Positions 55,457-64,000 of a stretch of DNA of 64,000 nucleotides are shown here, in pieces; positions within the stretch are counted from its first letter, which is position 1; each line of letters opens with the position of its first letter. The notes under the pieces were generated by a model. The model saw only the letters and a program-made list of their open reading frames with translations, did not search any database and was not told where the DNA came from. This DNA is from Rhizobium hidalgonense (GTDB lineage: Bacteria > Pseudomonadota > Alphaproteobacteria > Rhizobiales > Rhizobiaceae): the NCBI RefSeq assembly GCF_002914525.1, contig NZ_LODW01000055.1, positions 1 through 64,000 on the forward strand. The letters run 5' to 3'. Both the position numbers and the translations under genes were made by a program.

Positions 55457-56323
55457 GTGAATTTTGCGAGCTATAACATACAGTACGGCTTCGGTCTTGA
55501 CGGCAGATACGATCTCGAGCGCATTGCCCGCAGCCTCGAGGGCGCCGATGTCATCGCGCTGCAGGAGGTGACCCGCGGCTTCTCGCGCAACGGTTTTGCC
55601 GACATGGTGGCCGGTATTGCCGCCCTCTTTCCCGACTATTTCTGGGTGTATGGGCCGGCCTGCGACATGCATGCCGAAGCGGCTCCGAGCGGGCCGGCGC
55701 CGGTGCGCGGCACCCGTTTCCAGTTCGGCAACATGGTGCTGTCGCGCTGGCCAATTGTCTCGATTAGGACGCTGCTTCTGCCGCGCAGCCGCACGATCGG
55801 CAAGATCAATCTGCAGCGCGGCGCCACCGAGGCGGTGATCGCAGCGCCGGGCGGAGCGCTCCGCCTCTACTCCGTCCACCTCGACCACGTTTCCGCAGAC
55901 GAACGAATTCGCCAGCTGCAGTTCCTGAACGCCCATATCAATGCCTTCGTTCACGAGGGCGGGTCGCTGACGGGAGGTGGTGAATTCGATCTGCCGGAGC
56001 CGTCGCTGCCGGAGGACTACGTCATCATGGGCGATTTCAACATGGAGCCGGAATCGCCGGAATATTGCGCGCTTGCCGGGGCCGGCGGCGGATATTACGG
56101 CCGGATCGCCCGGATCGGCACGCCGGTCGACGCCTTTGCGGCGCTTCAGGCCCATCGGCCGGAGAGCTATAGCTGGATGGATCCCGAAGATCACGGCAAA
56201 CGCATGCATCTCGACTATTGCTTCGTCAGTTGCGGCCTTGTCAGCCGGTTGAAATCCGCCCGGATCGACACGCAATCCGTCGGGTCCGATCATTTCCCGC
56301 TCTGGGTCGCGATCGGCGATTGA
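55457..56323 (+). CDS. Endonuclease/exonuclease/phosphatase family protein
   Basis: A 288-residue metal-dependent EEP hydrolase: NFASYNIQYGFGLDGRYDLER, ALQEVTRGF (metal Glu), DHVSADERIRQLQFLN (catalytic His/Asp) and MGDFNMEP, ending HLDYCFVS and GSDHFPLWV. Substrate unknown; may be nucleic acid or phospholipid. GTG 55457 with GGAGG twelve bases upstream is the best start; the open frame upstream is antisense to obgE and was rejected. Not exported. Confidence 0.86.
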   Translation: MNFASYNIQYGFGLDGRYDLERIARSLEGADVIALQEVTRGFSRNGFADMVAGIAALFPDYFWVYGPACDMHAEAAPSGPAPVRGTRFQFGNMVLSRWPIVSIRTLLLPRSRTIGKINLQRGATEAVIAAPGGALRLYSVHLDHVSADERIRQLQFLNAHINAFVHEGGSLTGGGEFDLPEPSLPEDYVIMGDFNMEPESPEYCALAGAGGGYYGRIARIGTPVDAFAALQAHRPESYSWMDPEDHGKRMHLDYCFVSCGLVSRLKSARIDTQSVGSDHFPLWVAIGD

Positions 56324-56324
56324 C

Positions 56325-56356
56325 GGAGACGCCGTCGTTTGACGGCGTCTCCTTTT
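56325..56356 (+). terminator. Intrinsic terminator of the EEP gene
   Basis: Perfect 12-bp stem GGAGACGCCGTC (56325-56336) with GACGGCGTCTCC (56341-56352), loop GTTT, followed by TTTT. Confidence 0.95.
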
Positions 56357-56361
56357 ACATG

Positions 56362-56407
56362 AGCATGATGTTGTCCGAAAACCGCTCACACTTTTCGGCA
56401 TCATGCT
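56362..56407. repeat. Nested palindromic rhizobial repeat (CATGATG type)
   Basis: Outer arms AGCATGATG (56362-56370) and CATCATGCT (56399-56407), inner arms CCGAAAA (56375-56381) and TTTTCGG (56392-56398), all perfect. I recognise this as a very frequent Rhizobiales intergenic repeat. It lies 3 bp from the stop of the GNAT gene. Confidence 0.85.
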
Positions 56408-56410
56408 GTG

Positions 56411-56998
56411 TCAGGCAACCTTCCGCGGCTGCAGCATGCCCGGCTGCAGCACGGTTTCGATGTGCGAAACCATGGTATTGCGGGCGAAACAATAGATTTC
56501 GCCGCAACCCACCATGCGGAAACCCAGCTTCTCCTGCAGCCGCAGCGACGCCGGATTGTCGGCGAAGACGCCGGAATGAACGGGCGTCTCCGGCATGCGG
56601 CGCGAGAAGCGCTCGATGATCGCCCCCACCGCCTCGCTCATATAGCCGCGCCGCCAGTAGTAGCGGTTCAGCCAGTAGCCGAGGTGCCAGCGGCCGTGGC
56701 GCAGCTCGATCGAGACGTTGCCGATATGGACATCGTCCTTGCCTGTTATAGCCAGCGGCCAGTCCGGCAGGGTGCCCGAGGTGACCGGCATCAGCCAGTC
56801 CAGCGCATCCTGCCGATCGAACGGCGCGGGCACGCGGGATAACATGCGCGTGACCGCGAAATCGGAGAGCGATTCCGCGATCGCAGGCGCATCGCTCAGC
56901 CTGTGCGGGCGAAGCGTCAGCCGGGCAGTCGAGATGACAGGCGCGGGGCCGGGCATCATCGGCCTGACCTCAGGCCTTTGCAGCGCGGTCGTGCTCAT
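56411..56998 (-). CDS. GNAT-family N-acetyltransferase (RimJ/RimL-like)
   Basis: A 195-residue acetyltransferase: ISTARLTLRPHRLSDAPAIAE at the start, LGYWLNRYYWRRGYMSEAVGA (acetyl-CoA binding), VFADNPASLRLQEKLGFRMVG near the end. ATG 56998 overlaps the stop of the upstream GNAT by 4 bp (ATGA), so the two are coupled. Substrate unknown; ribosomal protein or small molecule. Confidence 0.87.
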   Translation of the reverse strand: MSTTALQRPEVRPMMPGPAPVISTARLTLRPHRLSDAPAIAESLSDFAVTRMLSRVPAPFDRQDALDWLMPVTSGTLPDWPLAITGKDDVHIGNVSIELRHGRWHLGYWLNRYYWRRGYMSEAVGAIIERFSRRMPETPVHSGVFADNPASLRLQEKLGFRMVGCGEIYCFARNTMVSHIETVLQPGMLQPRKVA

Positions 56999-57651
56999 GC
57001 GATGTTCCCCCAGCTTCGCAGCGATATCCAGGTCTTGCGGTCGAGCCTGTACCATTCCACCGGCACGTTGCTGCCGAGCGCCAGCGAGGCGGCAAGCCCC
57101 GATCCCTGGAACTGGAAGCCGCACTTCTGAATGACGCGGCGCGAGGCGACGTTCATCACCCGGCAGCGAGCGTCGATCTGATCGACGTTTTCGCGGGTTC
57201 TGAACACCATATCGACCAGGGCATGGCAGGCCTCGGTCGTATAACCCTTGTTCCAATGGGGTTCGCCCAGCCAGTAACCGATTTCGACAGTCCTGCCGTC
57301 GGTCTGCGGCTCGACACCGCAGCAGCCGATAAAGGCGCCGTTTTCGGCCTTGGTGATCGCATAGACGCATTTGCCAATCTCGCCATTTCGCGTACGCCAA
57401 ACAAAGTCGGCGGCATCATCGGCGGTATAGGGATGCGGCATACGCGATACCATGGTGGCGACTTTGGCGTTGTTGGCGAGATGGGCAAGGGCGTCGATGT
57501 CTTCTTCGTGGGGCGCGCGCATGACGAGCCTTTCCGATAGTAAGACAGGGCAATCGGTCCTTAACCGCTCCGGCCTCAGCCGTTCCATGGGAGACCGCTG
57601 GTCTTCCCGGGGAGACCTTGATTGGTCTGCCCTTAACAATTCGCCTTGCAT
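56995..57651 (-). CDS. GNAT-family N-acetyltransferase (RimJ/RimL-like)
   Basis: A 218-residue acetyltransferase: LLSERLVMRAPHEEDIDALAHLA, IGYWLGEPHWNKGYTTEACHAL, RVMNVASRRVIQKCGFQFQG. An N-terminal extension of about 35 charged residues precedes the domain. ATG 57651 with AGGAGG seven bases upstream supports this start. It lies downstream of rpmA beyond a terminator. Confidence 0.87.
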   Translation of the reverse strand: MQGELLRADQSRSPREDQRSPMERLRPERLRTDCPVLLSERLVMRAPHEEDIDALAHLANNAKVATMVSRMPHPYTADDAADFVWRTRNGEIGKCVYAITKAENGAFIGCCGVEPQTDGRTVEIGYWLGEPHWNKGYTTEACHALVDMVFRTRENVDQIDARCRVMNVASRRVIQKCGFQFQGSGLAASLALGSNVPVEWYRLDRKTWISLRSWGNIA

Positions 57652-57675
57652 GTTCAGTCCTCCTGTTTGGACAAA

Positions 57676-57705
57676 GAAAAAGGGGAGATGGCGCCCCATC
57701 TCCCC
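57676..57705 (-). terminator. Intrinsic terminator after rpmA
   Basis: Minus-strand perfect 10-bp stem (57696-57705 with 57682-57691), loop 4 nt, followed by T run (A run 57677-57681). It separates rplU-rpmA from the GNAT pair. Confidence 0.92.
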
Positions 57706-57776
57706 TGATTTCTAGACTGAACCTGATACGGCCAGCCGGGTCGATGAGACGCCGGCTGTTTTAAAGCGCTACCGGC

Positions 57777-58046
57777 TTATTCCGCTGCTTCCGCTTTCGG
57801 CATGACAGACACGTAGACGCGACCGTTGGCCTTCGTTCGGTAGTTCACATTGCCGGCGGTAAGCGCAAAAATCGTGTGATCCTTGCCGAGGCCGACGTTG
57901 GAACCCGGATGCCACTGCGTCCCGCGCTGACGCACGAGGATGTTGCCTGCGATGACGGCTTCGCCGCCGAACTTCTTCACGCCAAGGCGCTTGGATTCGG
58001 AATCGCGACCGTTGCGCGAGGAACCGCCAGCTTTTTTGTGTGCCAT
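57777..58046 (-). CDS. rpmA: 50S ribosomal protein L27
   Basis: An 89-residue protein beginning [22 protein letters not shown], the L27 N-terminus that reaches the peptidyl transferase centre. Starts 34 bp after rplU, as usual. Confidence 0.98.
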   Translation of the reverse strand: MAHKKAGGSSRNGRDSESKRLGVKKFGGEAVIAGNILVRQRGTQWHPGSNVGLGKDHTIFALTAGNVNYRTKANGRVYVSVMPKAEAAE

Positions 58047-58080
58047 TGGAGTTCTCCTTTAAACCTGAAACCCGTTGATC

Positions 58081-58398
58081 TTACTTGGCAGCCACGATGT
58101 CCGTGATACGGACGACCGTGTGATGCTGACGATGGCCGCGCGAACGCTTCGAATTCTGACGGCGGCGCTTCTTGAAGGCGATGACCTTCTTGCCGCGGTT
58201 CTGTTCGACGACTTCTGCCTTGACAGAGGCGCCGGTAACGAAGGGCGCACCGATCGCAGCGTCGGCGCCTTCGCCGATCACGAGCACTTCGGTAAATTCA
58301 ATGGAATCGCCAGCGGTGGCTTCCAGCTTTTCGATGGTCAGCACGTCGTTGGCTGCCACACGGTACTGTTTACCGCCGGTCTTGATGACTGCGAACAT
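58081..58398 (-). CDS. rplU: 50S ribosomal protein L21
   Basis: A 105-residue protein beginning [14 protein letters not shown] with the conserved [15 protein letters not shown] segment and C-terminal VRITDI. AAAGG precedes the ATG. First gene of rplU-rpmA. Confidence 0.98.
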   Translation of the reverse strand: MFAVIKTGGKQYRVAANDVLTIEKLEATAGDSIEFTEVLVIGEGADAAIGAPFVTGASVKAEVVEQNRGKKVIAFKKRRRQNSKRSRGHRQHHTVVRITDIVAAK

Positions 58399-58704
58399 TT
58401 TTTATCCTTTCATGTTCGTTCCAGCTCTCCTCGCTGCTTGAGCAAGGCGGCCGTCTTTTTATCAGTCGATGTTAAGCAGGGATTTCAGAGGGCTGGCCTC
58501 GAACTCTTTCTGCCGGTGAAATGCCCCACGCGAGCGCGGGACGGGCAAGGCACGGATTACTCCAAACCTATCGCGCAGCCGAGATACGCGAGTGACAAAA
58601 AGCTGTCAAGGCAAAAGGATGGAATGCTTCGACTTTTCGGCTTGCCAACCCGTCATATGCTCGTTATGAGAACGCCCGCGCCGAACAAGCGCCGACCAGA
58701 CCGC
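58399..58704. other. 306-bp leader region of rplU
   Basis: Between tRNA-Ser and rplU. On the minus strand it holds the rplU promoter/leader with AAAGGATAAAAA before the ATG. I see no gene or convincing conserved riboregulator, although r-protein L21 leaders are known in other bacteria. Confidence 0.5.
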
Positions 58705-58794
58705 GGAGAGGTGGCAGAGTGGTCGAATGCACCGCACTCGAAATGCGGCATACCTGCAAGGGTATCGTGGGTTCAAATCCCACCCTCTCCGCCA
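58705..58794 (+). tRNA. tRNA-Ser (anticodon CGA)
   Basis: A 90-nt class II tRNA: acceptor GGAGAGG (58705-58711) with CCTCTCC (58784-58790), discriminator G and encoded CCA (58792-58794). Anticodon stem CCGCA/TGCGG encloses the loop CTCGAAA, so anticodon CGA reading UCG codons. A long variable arm typical of serine tRNAs follows; T arm with GGTTCAAATCC. Confidence 0.97.
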
Positions 58795-59009
58795 CTTGGA
58801 ACTTGGACTCTAAGGTTTCCCCCGCGATCTTCCGATTTGTCTCAGTTAGGTGCCGCTTGCGAGCTGCAAAGCAACGTTCACGAGCGTCAGGCCAATTGAT
58901 GGGCGCTCGTGAGTCAAGCAAGCGCGTTCTATTTCAGCCGTTCCTATTTCGTGGGTGCCGGCAGGTAAGAGACTGCCGCCCAGTGAGCACTTGCAGGCCA
59001 GGCAGGGCG

Positions 59010-59565
59010 TCAGCCGCCCAGCACTTTCTCGACCCAGGCTCCAACCTCATCGCCGCTGCTCATGTCCGCCTGCACCAGGCCGTCGATCATGAAGGTCGGT
59101 GAGACGTGGATGCCGTTCTGCCGGGCGTATTTGCAGTGCCATTTGATCTCCCGGTCGAGATCCGGGATCGCAAAGGCGTCCTTCAGCGCCACACCGCTAT
59201 AGCTTTCCAGACGCTCAATGATCTGGTGTGACGTCCATATTCGGGCCGCTGGCGTGATGGTCGAACTCGAATTCCTCGCGATGCGCGGCGATGGCGGCCA
59301 TGACCTTTTTTGCGGTCTCCTTGCCGCCTTCCAGCGTCGAGGCGGCGATGATGCAGCGGACGAGCACGCCGGAATACATGTGCCAGGGTTGCGACTGCTG
59401 ACGGAGCTTGACGGTGATCCTGTCTCTGCCGGCTTGCTCAAGAAGGGCGTCGAGCTTGTTGAAAGCCCTGACCGAGTAAGGGCAGGTCGGTTCGAGGAAG
59501 GCCTCGAAAATACGCGGGCCATTGCCCCAGTTCAGCGGATCGGCGTGCCATGCGGTTCCGGTCAT
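59010..59565 (-). pseudogene. DsbA-family thioredoxin-fold protein gene broken by a frameshift
   Basis: ATG 59565 (AAGGAC upstream) starts MTGTAWHADPLNW and runs to EFEFDHHASGPNMDVTPDH, then stops at 59215. The rest (IIERLESYSGVALKDAFAIP to AWVEKVLGG) continues in another frame to 59010. Thioredoxin-fold motif TCPYS near residue 34 (CPYS active site). Total span 556 bp is 3n+1, so one base gained or two/five lost around 59218-59236. No signal peptide is seen. Could be a sequencing error or true mutation. Confidence 0.82.
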
Positions 59566-59605
59566 GGTGATGTCCTTTTCGTGGGTGGGATCCGGTATTG
59601 TCGGC

Positions 59606-61033
59606 TTAACGCAGCAGGCTCCAGAACCCATGCTTGTTTCCGTGTTTGCGCTTCAGCTCGATAACATAGGCGTCATGCGGCCGGGCGCTGCCGAAATCGT
59701 CGATATGAGGTGCCAGCGACGCGCATTCTGCCAGATGGCGCGCGGCATGCTTGTAACGGCTGGATCGGCCGTAATCGAGCGCGAAACCGATCATCGCCCG
59801 CAGCAGCATGGTGGCGGCGAGCGGGTGTTTCTCCTGCAGTATCTCGGCGGCCGGCGTCATCAGCTCGTACAAGTTACCGTCCAGTTCCGCGTGACGGTTG
59901 GATATGAGTTTCGCCGCTTCGGCCAGTGCCGGCCAGGTAAGGAAAAAGGCAAGGGCCGGGTGAACATCCGGAAAGCCATGGACGAAGGCGAATGCCTTCT
60001 CCTCGGCCTCGATATCGTCGAAGTCGGGGAGCCTTCGCAGGAAAGCGCGAAGGTGCTCGCCATTCAGCGACTGCTCGAAGCATTGCCATTGATAGGCCTG
60101 CGCTTCCTCTCCTCGTCCGAGCGCGGCAAGTGCTTCGACGCGGGCGCGCTGCCATTCAAAGGGCAGTTCGAACCGCCCCCTGTGATCGGCGCCGTCCAAA
60201 ATCGTCAATGCATCCTCGGCGCGTCCAGCCAGGAGCAAACGGTCAGCAATCTCGGCTGCGATCATCGGCGCCCTTAACGTCTGTTCCGGCAGCTGGGCGA
60301 TGAAGGCATCGACATCATTCTGGGCATCGGCAATTTCCTGCAGAGCGATGCGCGCCGTCATTTGCCGATGGTTGGCGTCGATCTCATCCCTGTAGATCGG
60401 CCCATTGCCGAAAACCTCGCGGTCGGCGTCGTCAGGCTTCTCCTCCGCTTCGTTCGACCATTGCACCAGGCGGCTCTTCAAGTGTTCCAGGCCGTCGTCG
60501 CCCAGCGCCGGAAGCATCTCGGCGATCAGCGGATCATATTGGCCGTGGTCGTTATCCTGCAGCGCAGTGAAGATCTTGTCGGCAAGGACATCGATACCGA
60601 TGCCCGCGGCGCTGGCGATGACGCCGGCATCGGCGCATGCCTGATGGAAGGTTTCGATAAAAACGCTGTCGCCGCTGTTGGATCGCTCGAATATGGAATC
60701 GGCGACGGCAAGAAATTGCCAGATGAGATCGAACGCCTCCTTCGGATCGTCGGCGGCGACGACGGTGACGATCGTCGATCGCTGCGTTTCCAAGTCCGCG
60801 TTAACAGTTTTCACCTTATGCCATTCGATGAAGCTGCGGGCTCGCGCGATGCTGGCCAGGCGCTTGCGCACTTCGCGTGCCACTTCGGCACTGCCTTGAT
60901 TGCCGGCAAGCTCCATTCGAAGCCGTCGTTTGTGGGCGGCGCTGCCCATGCTGATCTCGATCAGCAGTTCGGCGAGACGTTGGGCGCCGAGGGCTTCCAG
61001 GTTTTTCGCGTTGAGAGTTGTCTTTGCTGCCAT
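59606..61033 (-). CDS. DUF6880-like protein of unknown function
   Basis: A 475-residue, helix-rich soluble protein. The N-terminus (NLEALGAQRLAELLIEISMG, AAHKRRLRMELAG) matches, as I recall, the DUF6880 family. TPR-like helical repeats are suggested further on (AGRAEDALTILDGADHRGRFELP, ARVEALAALGRGEEAQAYQW). No catalytic motif or membrane segment. It is transcribed towards the broken DsbA-family gene and ends 40 bp before it. Confidence 0.75.
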   Translation of the reverse strand: MAAKTTLNAKNLEALGAQRLAELLIEISMGSAAHKRRLRMELAGNQGSAEVAREVRKRLASIARARSFIEWHKVKTVNADLETQRSTIVTVVAADDPKEAFDLIWQFLAVADSIFERSNSGDSVFIETFHQACADAGVIASAAGIGIDVLADKIFTALQDNDHGQYDPLIAEMLPALGDDGLEHLKSRLVQWSNEAEEKPDDADREVFGNGPIYRDEIDANHRQMTARIALQEIADAQNDVDAFIAQLPEQTLRAPMIAAEIADRLLLAGRAEDALTILDGADHRGRFELPFEWQRARVEALAALGRGEEAQAYQWQCFEQSLNGEHLRAFLRRLPDFDDIEAEEKAFAFVHGFPDVHPALAFFLTWPALAEAAKLISNRHAELDGNLYELMTPAAEILQEKHPLAATMLLRAMIGFALDYGRSSRYKHAARHLAECASLAPHIDDFGSARPHDAYVIELKRKHGNKHGFWSLLR

Positions 61034-61198
61034 CGGTCATCGCTGTCGTTTCTGCTGGGACCCTAACCCGGAGACGGTAGGAGGCCAAGCTGTTGTATTA
61101 GCTAAAAACTAACGCTGCCTCGTAACGACTCCTAAAGCCGGTTTTGGCACCTTGTTGCCTATCGAATATTGTTTCCAAATTTCTCGCTGGGGTTGATG

Positions 61199-61453
61199 AT
61201 GAGTCATAATAAAGACGCCTGGGTAAGCCAGCGCGCTTATTCACTGTGGGAATCGGAAGGCAGGCCGGATGGGCGCGGGGAAAGCCATTGGGCGCAGGCG
61301 CTGCGGGAGTTCGAGCAGTTGGAGCTGACCAAGGCCTCGGCCGATGGAAACGATCTTATCGCGAAGCTGAAGGCGGCCGGGCGGCTGATGCGGGTCTATG
61401 ACGAGGCGGCGCCTGCCGTCGAGGACGATCGGCAGCTGAAGGCGGCCCGTTAG
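61199..61453 (+). CDS. DUF2934 protein
   Basis: An 84-residue protein. WVSQRAYSLWESEGRPDGRGESHWAQALREFE matches the DUF2934 core (RAYxLWExxGRPxGRxxEHWxxA) at about 8-38. Function unknown. ATG 61199 with GGGG upstream; ATG 61196 is also possible. Confidence 0.78.
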   Translation: MSHNKDAWVSQRAYSLWESEGRPDGRGESHWAQALREFEQLELTKASADGNDLIAKLKAAGRLMRVYDEAAPAVEDDRQLKAAR

Positions 61454-61468
61454 CGTATAAACAAAAGG

Positions 61469-61512
61469 TTAGAGCGGTTCTGCGCCCCCATGGAAAACCG
61501 GAACCGCTCTAA
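61469..61512. repeat. Palindromic rhizobial repeat with TTAGAGC ends
   Basis: Perfect 12-bp inverted arms TTAGAGCGGTTC (61469-61480) and GAACCGCTCTAA (61501-61512), loop 20 nt. Ends in TTAGAGC/GCTCTAA, as does the right end of the 312-bp element at 31260. Confidence 0.8.
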
Positions 61513-61536
61513 GCACTGTAGCCAACGTCCGAATAG

Positions 61537-62106
61537 TCAGCTGCATTGCAGGCGCACGATCGGTCTTGCCGGCAGACGCCTTGCCACTTCAACGAAACCT
61601 TCATCACGGAACATCGCAAGCGTTCCCGGATAGAGCTCGCCTCCGTTCGAGGCGCGGGCCACTTGGTCGACAGGGTATGCCTCGAGACAATCGGCCCCGT
61701 TTGCGCTGGCAAATTCGACGGCATGTTTCAAAAGCAGCCGCGACAGGCCCTGCCGCCGGAACGGCTTGCGGACGATGAAGCAATTGATCGACCAGACCGG
61801 CGTGTCATCGACCGGGGCAAAGGGTTTTGAGCGGCGCAGCCGGTCGAACACGACGCGTGGCGCCACGCCGCACCATCCGGCCGGCTCGTTCTCATGATAG
61901 GCGAGAATGCCCGGTGGACGCGGCTCTGCGACAAGGCTTCGAAACCAGCTGCGATTTCCCTCACCCCATCCGGCTTTGTAATCGGCATTCGGAAGATACC
62001 AGTAGGCGCAGCGGCAGTTGCGGGCGTCGGCGCAATCGTCGAAGACCGCTTCTATTTCGGCCAGGCGGTCTGTTGTGGCGGGGAAGAAAGAGAAGCGATC
62101 CGGCAT
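61537..62106 (-). CDS. GNAT-family N-acetyltransferase
   Basis: A 189-residue protein. WSINCFIVRKPFRRQGLSRLLLKHAVEFA is the acetyl-CoA-binding motif A; the N-terminus has a CADARNCRCAYWYLP segment with three nearby cysteines seen in a subgroup of uncharacterised GNATs. Substrate unknown. Convergent with DUF2934, with the repeat between. Confidence 0.85.
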   Translation of the reverse strand: MPDRFSFFPATTDRLAEIEAVFDDCADARNCRCAYWYLPNADYKAGWGEGNRSWFRSLVAEPRPPGILAYHENEPAGWCGVAPRVVFDRLRRSKPFAPVDDTPVWSINCFIVRKPFRRQGLSRLLLKHAVEFASANGADCLEAYPVDQVARASNGGELYPGTLAMFRDEGFVEVARRLPARPIVRLQCS

Positions 62107-62158
62107 GCGGGCAAATTATGGCGGGGGCAGGCGGTCGGCAAGGATTGCCCGTCCCAGA

Positions 62159-62803
62159 CTATCGACGGGCGGCCCAGCTCAGGCCGCGGCGCAGGATGAG
62201 GGGCATGTAGGGATGGTCGAATTCGGCCGCGACATGGCCGAGAGCGGAATAGAAGATGCGGCCGGCGCCGAAATGGCGCTTGAAAACAACAGGCATCACG
62301 ACATTGCGCGCGGCCGGATCGTAAGCGCCGGTGAAGGTGGTGGTCGCCAGGATTTCGACGGTGGGATCGTAGTGGAGGTAATATTGCTCCGAACGGTAAT
62401 CGAAATCGGGAATGCCCTCCATGACTGGATCGTCCTGGCGGGTGACGGCGACACGGAAGTCGATGATATTGCCGGGATGGGCAACCCAGGTGACGCCGGA
62501 GACATAGCGGAACGGCGCGCTTTCCTTGAAGGAGGTAGCGAGCGCGCCGTGATGGCCAGCAAGCCCGAGCCCGCCGCGCACCGCTTCGACCAGGGCCAAG
62601 GCATGGGGTTTTTCGAGCGTTTCGCCGGTGATGATCGGCACCAGCAGATCGGCTTTCACAAGCGTCGGAGATCCGAATATGCCGAGATCGCCGGTGACCT
62701 CGACCGCAAAACCGTCCTCGCGCAGGAGATCGGTGACGATCTCAGCGCATTGCTCCGGCTCATGGCCTTGCCAGCCGCCCCAAACGACCAATGCCTTTCT
62801 CAT
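62159..62803 (-). CDS. ThuA-like (trehalose utilisation) domain protein
   Basis: A 214-residue class I glutamine-amidotransferase-fold protein: LVVWGGWQGHEPEQCAEIV at the start, LGLAGHHGALATSFKE, WVAHPGN and GAGRIFYSALGHVAAEFD. ThuA-domain proteins act in disaccharide or sugar 3-keto metabolism in rhizobia; this one is short and without neighbours of that pathway. Confidence 0.87.
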   Translation of the reverse strand: MRKALVVWGGWQGHEPEQCAEIVTDLLREDGFAVEVTGDLGIFGSPTLVKADLLVPIITGETLEKPHALALVEAVRGGLGLAGHHGALATSFKESAPFRYVSGVTWVAHPGNIIDFRVAVTRQDDPVMEGIPDFDYRSEQYYLHYDPTVEILATTTFTGAYDPAARNVVMPVVFKRHFGAGRIFYSALGHVAAEFDHPYMPLILRRGLSWAARR

Positions 62804-63089
62804 TCGCGCGCTCCCTGGCTGATGGCTGCGGACCGTTGCATCATATGATCGTAAAGCCCCTTAAAACGGGTGTTTATGCAAATCACGCGAATAATTCGCC
62901 AGTCGCCGATCCGGCATAGAACGCGCAGGGCCGGGCGGTTCGGCATTTGACCTGTTGTCCGTTCGCGCCTAGGGCGGTTCAGCATTCAAGCGCGGACTCT
63001 ACCTTTTTGTTTTAACGCAATTCCTTCTTTTTATTGACGTGTATCTCGTCTAGGTTTCTTTTATCTCTCGCTAATAATAAGGGTGGTGC

Positions 63090-64000
63090 ATGGCAGGTGA
63101 AACGGTTCTTGTGGTCGGCGGCGCCGGTTATATCGGCTCGCATACGTGTCTTGACCTGGCGAACAAGGGCTACAAGCCTGTCGTCTTCGATAATTTTTCG
63201 AACGGCCATCGCGAGTTCGTCAAATGGGGCCCGGCCGAGGAAGGCGATATTCGTGATCGCGCCCGGCTGGATGAGGTGCTGGCCGAGCACAAGCCGGCGG
63301 CGATCCTGCATTTTGCGGCGCTGATCGAGGTCGGCGAATCGGTCAAGGATCCGGTCTCCTTTTATGAGAACAATGTCATCGGCACCTTGACGCTGCTTTC
63401 GGCGGCGCAGGCAGCCGGCATCAACGCCTTCGTCTTCTCCTCTACCTGCGCCACTTACGGTCTGCCGCAGAGCGTGCCGCTCGACGAGTCGCACCGGCAG
63501 GTGCCGATCAATCCCTACGGGCGGACGAAATATATCGTCGAGCAGGCGCTCGCCGATTACGACCAGTACCGGAGCCTGCGCTCGGTGGTGCTGCGTTATT
63601 TCAATGCGGCCGGCGCCGATTTCGAAGGCCGGATCGGCGAATGGCACCAGCCGGAGACGCATGCGATACCGCTGGCGATCGATGCGGCCCTCGGCCGCCG
63701 CCAGGGCTTCAAAGTGTTCGGCAGCGATTACGAGACCCGCGACGGCACCTGCGTGCGCGACTATATCCATGTGCTCGATCTTGCCGATGCGCATGTGCGC
63801 GCCGTCGAATATCTCTTGAAGGGCGGCGATTCCGTCGCGCTCAACCTCGGCACCGGCACCGGCACGACGGTGAAGGAATTGCTCGGCGCCATCGAGGACG
63901 TGTCGAACAGGCCTTTCCCGGTCGAATATATCGGCCGGCGCGAAGGCGATTCGCATACGCTCGTCGCCAATAACGACAAGGCGCGCGACGTGCTCGGCTG
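63090..64000 (+). CDS. galE: UDP-glucose 4-epimerase (3' end beyond window)
   Basis: The first 303 codons of a short-chain-dehydrogenase-fold enzyme: NAD-binding VVGGAGYIGSH, substrate motif YGRTKYIVEQ (catalytic Tyr and Lys), FSSTCATYG (catalytic Ser/Thr) and RDYIHVLDLADAH. It makes UDP-galactose, needed for LPS and exopolysaccharide; in rhizobia the same enzyme is called ExoB. ATG 63090 is preceded by GGGTGGTG. The upstream 286 bp (62804-63089) show no gene. Confidence 0.95.
   Translation, partial: MAGETVLVVGGAGYIGSHTCLDLANKGYKPVVFDNFSNGHREFVKWGPAEEGDIRDRARLDEVLAEHKPAAILHFAALIEVGESVKDPVSFYENNVIGTLTLLSAAQAAGINAFVFSSTCATYGLPQSVPLDESHRQVPINPYGRTKYIVEQALADYDQYRSLRSVVLRYFNAAGADFEGRIGEWHQPETHAIPLAIDAALGRRQGFKVFGSDYETRDGTCVRDYIHVLDLADAHVRAVEYLLKGGDSVALNLGTGTGTTVKELLGAIEDVSNRPFPVEYIGRREGDSHTLVANNDKARDVLG

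Overview
The window looks like chromosomal DNA of a fast-growing rhizobium, most likely the Rhizobium leguminosarum / R. etli group. The evidence is high GC, rhizobial palindromic repeats between genes, a very large NAD-type glutamate dehydrogenase, an imuA-imuB-dnaE2 cassette with an alphaproteobacterial LexA box (GAAC-N7-GAAC), a PHO box of alphaproteobacterial type, and a galE/exoB-like gene at the right edge. The species is my recognition of protein sequences, not a database result. Coding density is normal and most genes are chromosomal housekeeping genes; there is no phage, plasmid origin, intact IS or CRISPR.

Layout. 1-2.5 kb: 3' end of an acetyl-CoA synthetase gene, then a small stress/regulatory group (EIIA-Ntr-like protein, Rnk, tandem Usp). 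2.7-9 kb: SDHAF4-like factor, htpX, rsmB, a heparinase II/III-fold protein and purH. 9-23 kb: UMF1-type MFS transporter, giant gdh, pyridoxal kinase, beta carbonic anhydrase, a membrane GGDEF protein, a lytic transglycosylase, asd, and a Pho-type alkaline phosphatase behind a PHO box. 23.2-25.7 kb: an operon of a Tat-exported small protein, a LolD-like ATPase and an FtsX-like permease with a His-rich loop, probably metal related. 25.8-34.5 kb: an MHS-family transporter with a large inserted domain, PAP2 phosphatase, leuB, a Ser/Thr dehydratase, leuD, small proteins, a CitE-like lyase. 34.6-40.5 kb: the SOS mutagenesis cassette. 40.7-41.5 kb: bfd-bfr iron storage pair.

41.5-58.4 kb is a long mostly minus-strand block of core genes: rplU-rpmA, two GNATs, obgE-proB-proA-nadD, then rsfS-rlmH-envC-ctpA-polysaccharide deacetylase-rppH. 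It is interrupted between nadD and rsfS by a molybdate uptake set (modA, modB, modC and a convergent short ModE-like regulator) and by a plus-strand small RNA locus. 58.7-64 kb: tRNA-Ser(CGA), a frameshifted DsbA-family gene, a DUF6880-like protein, DUF2934, GNAT, ThuA-like protein, and the start of galE/exoB.

The items most worth attention are: (i) an unannotated plus-strand sRNA at about 51070-51196 with two hairpin loops each carrying the same 11-nt anti-Shine-Dalgarno motif and a perfect terminator; (ii) a 312-bp non-coding, hairpin-rich element at 30949-31260 with 34-bp terminal inverted repeats (32/34 identical), MITE-like; (iii) the His-rich Tat/ABC operon; (iv) the MHS transporter with about 190 extra residues in a predicted periplasmic loop.
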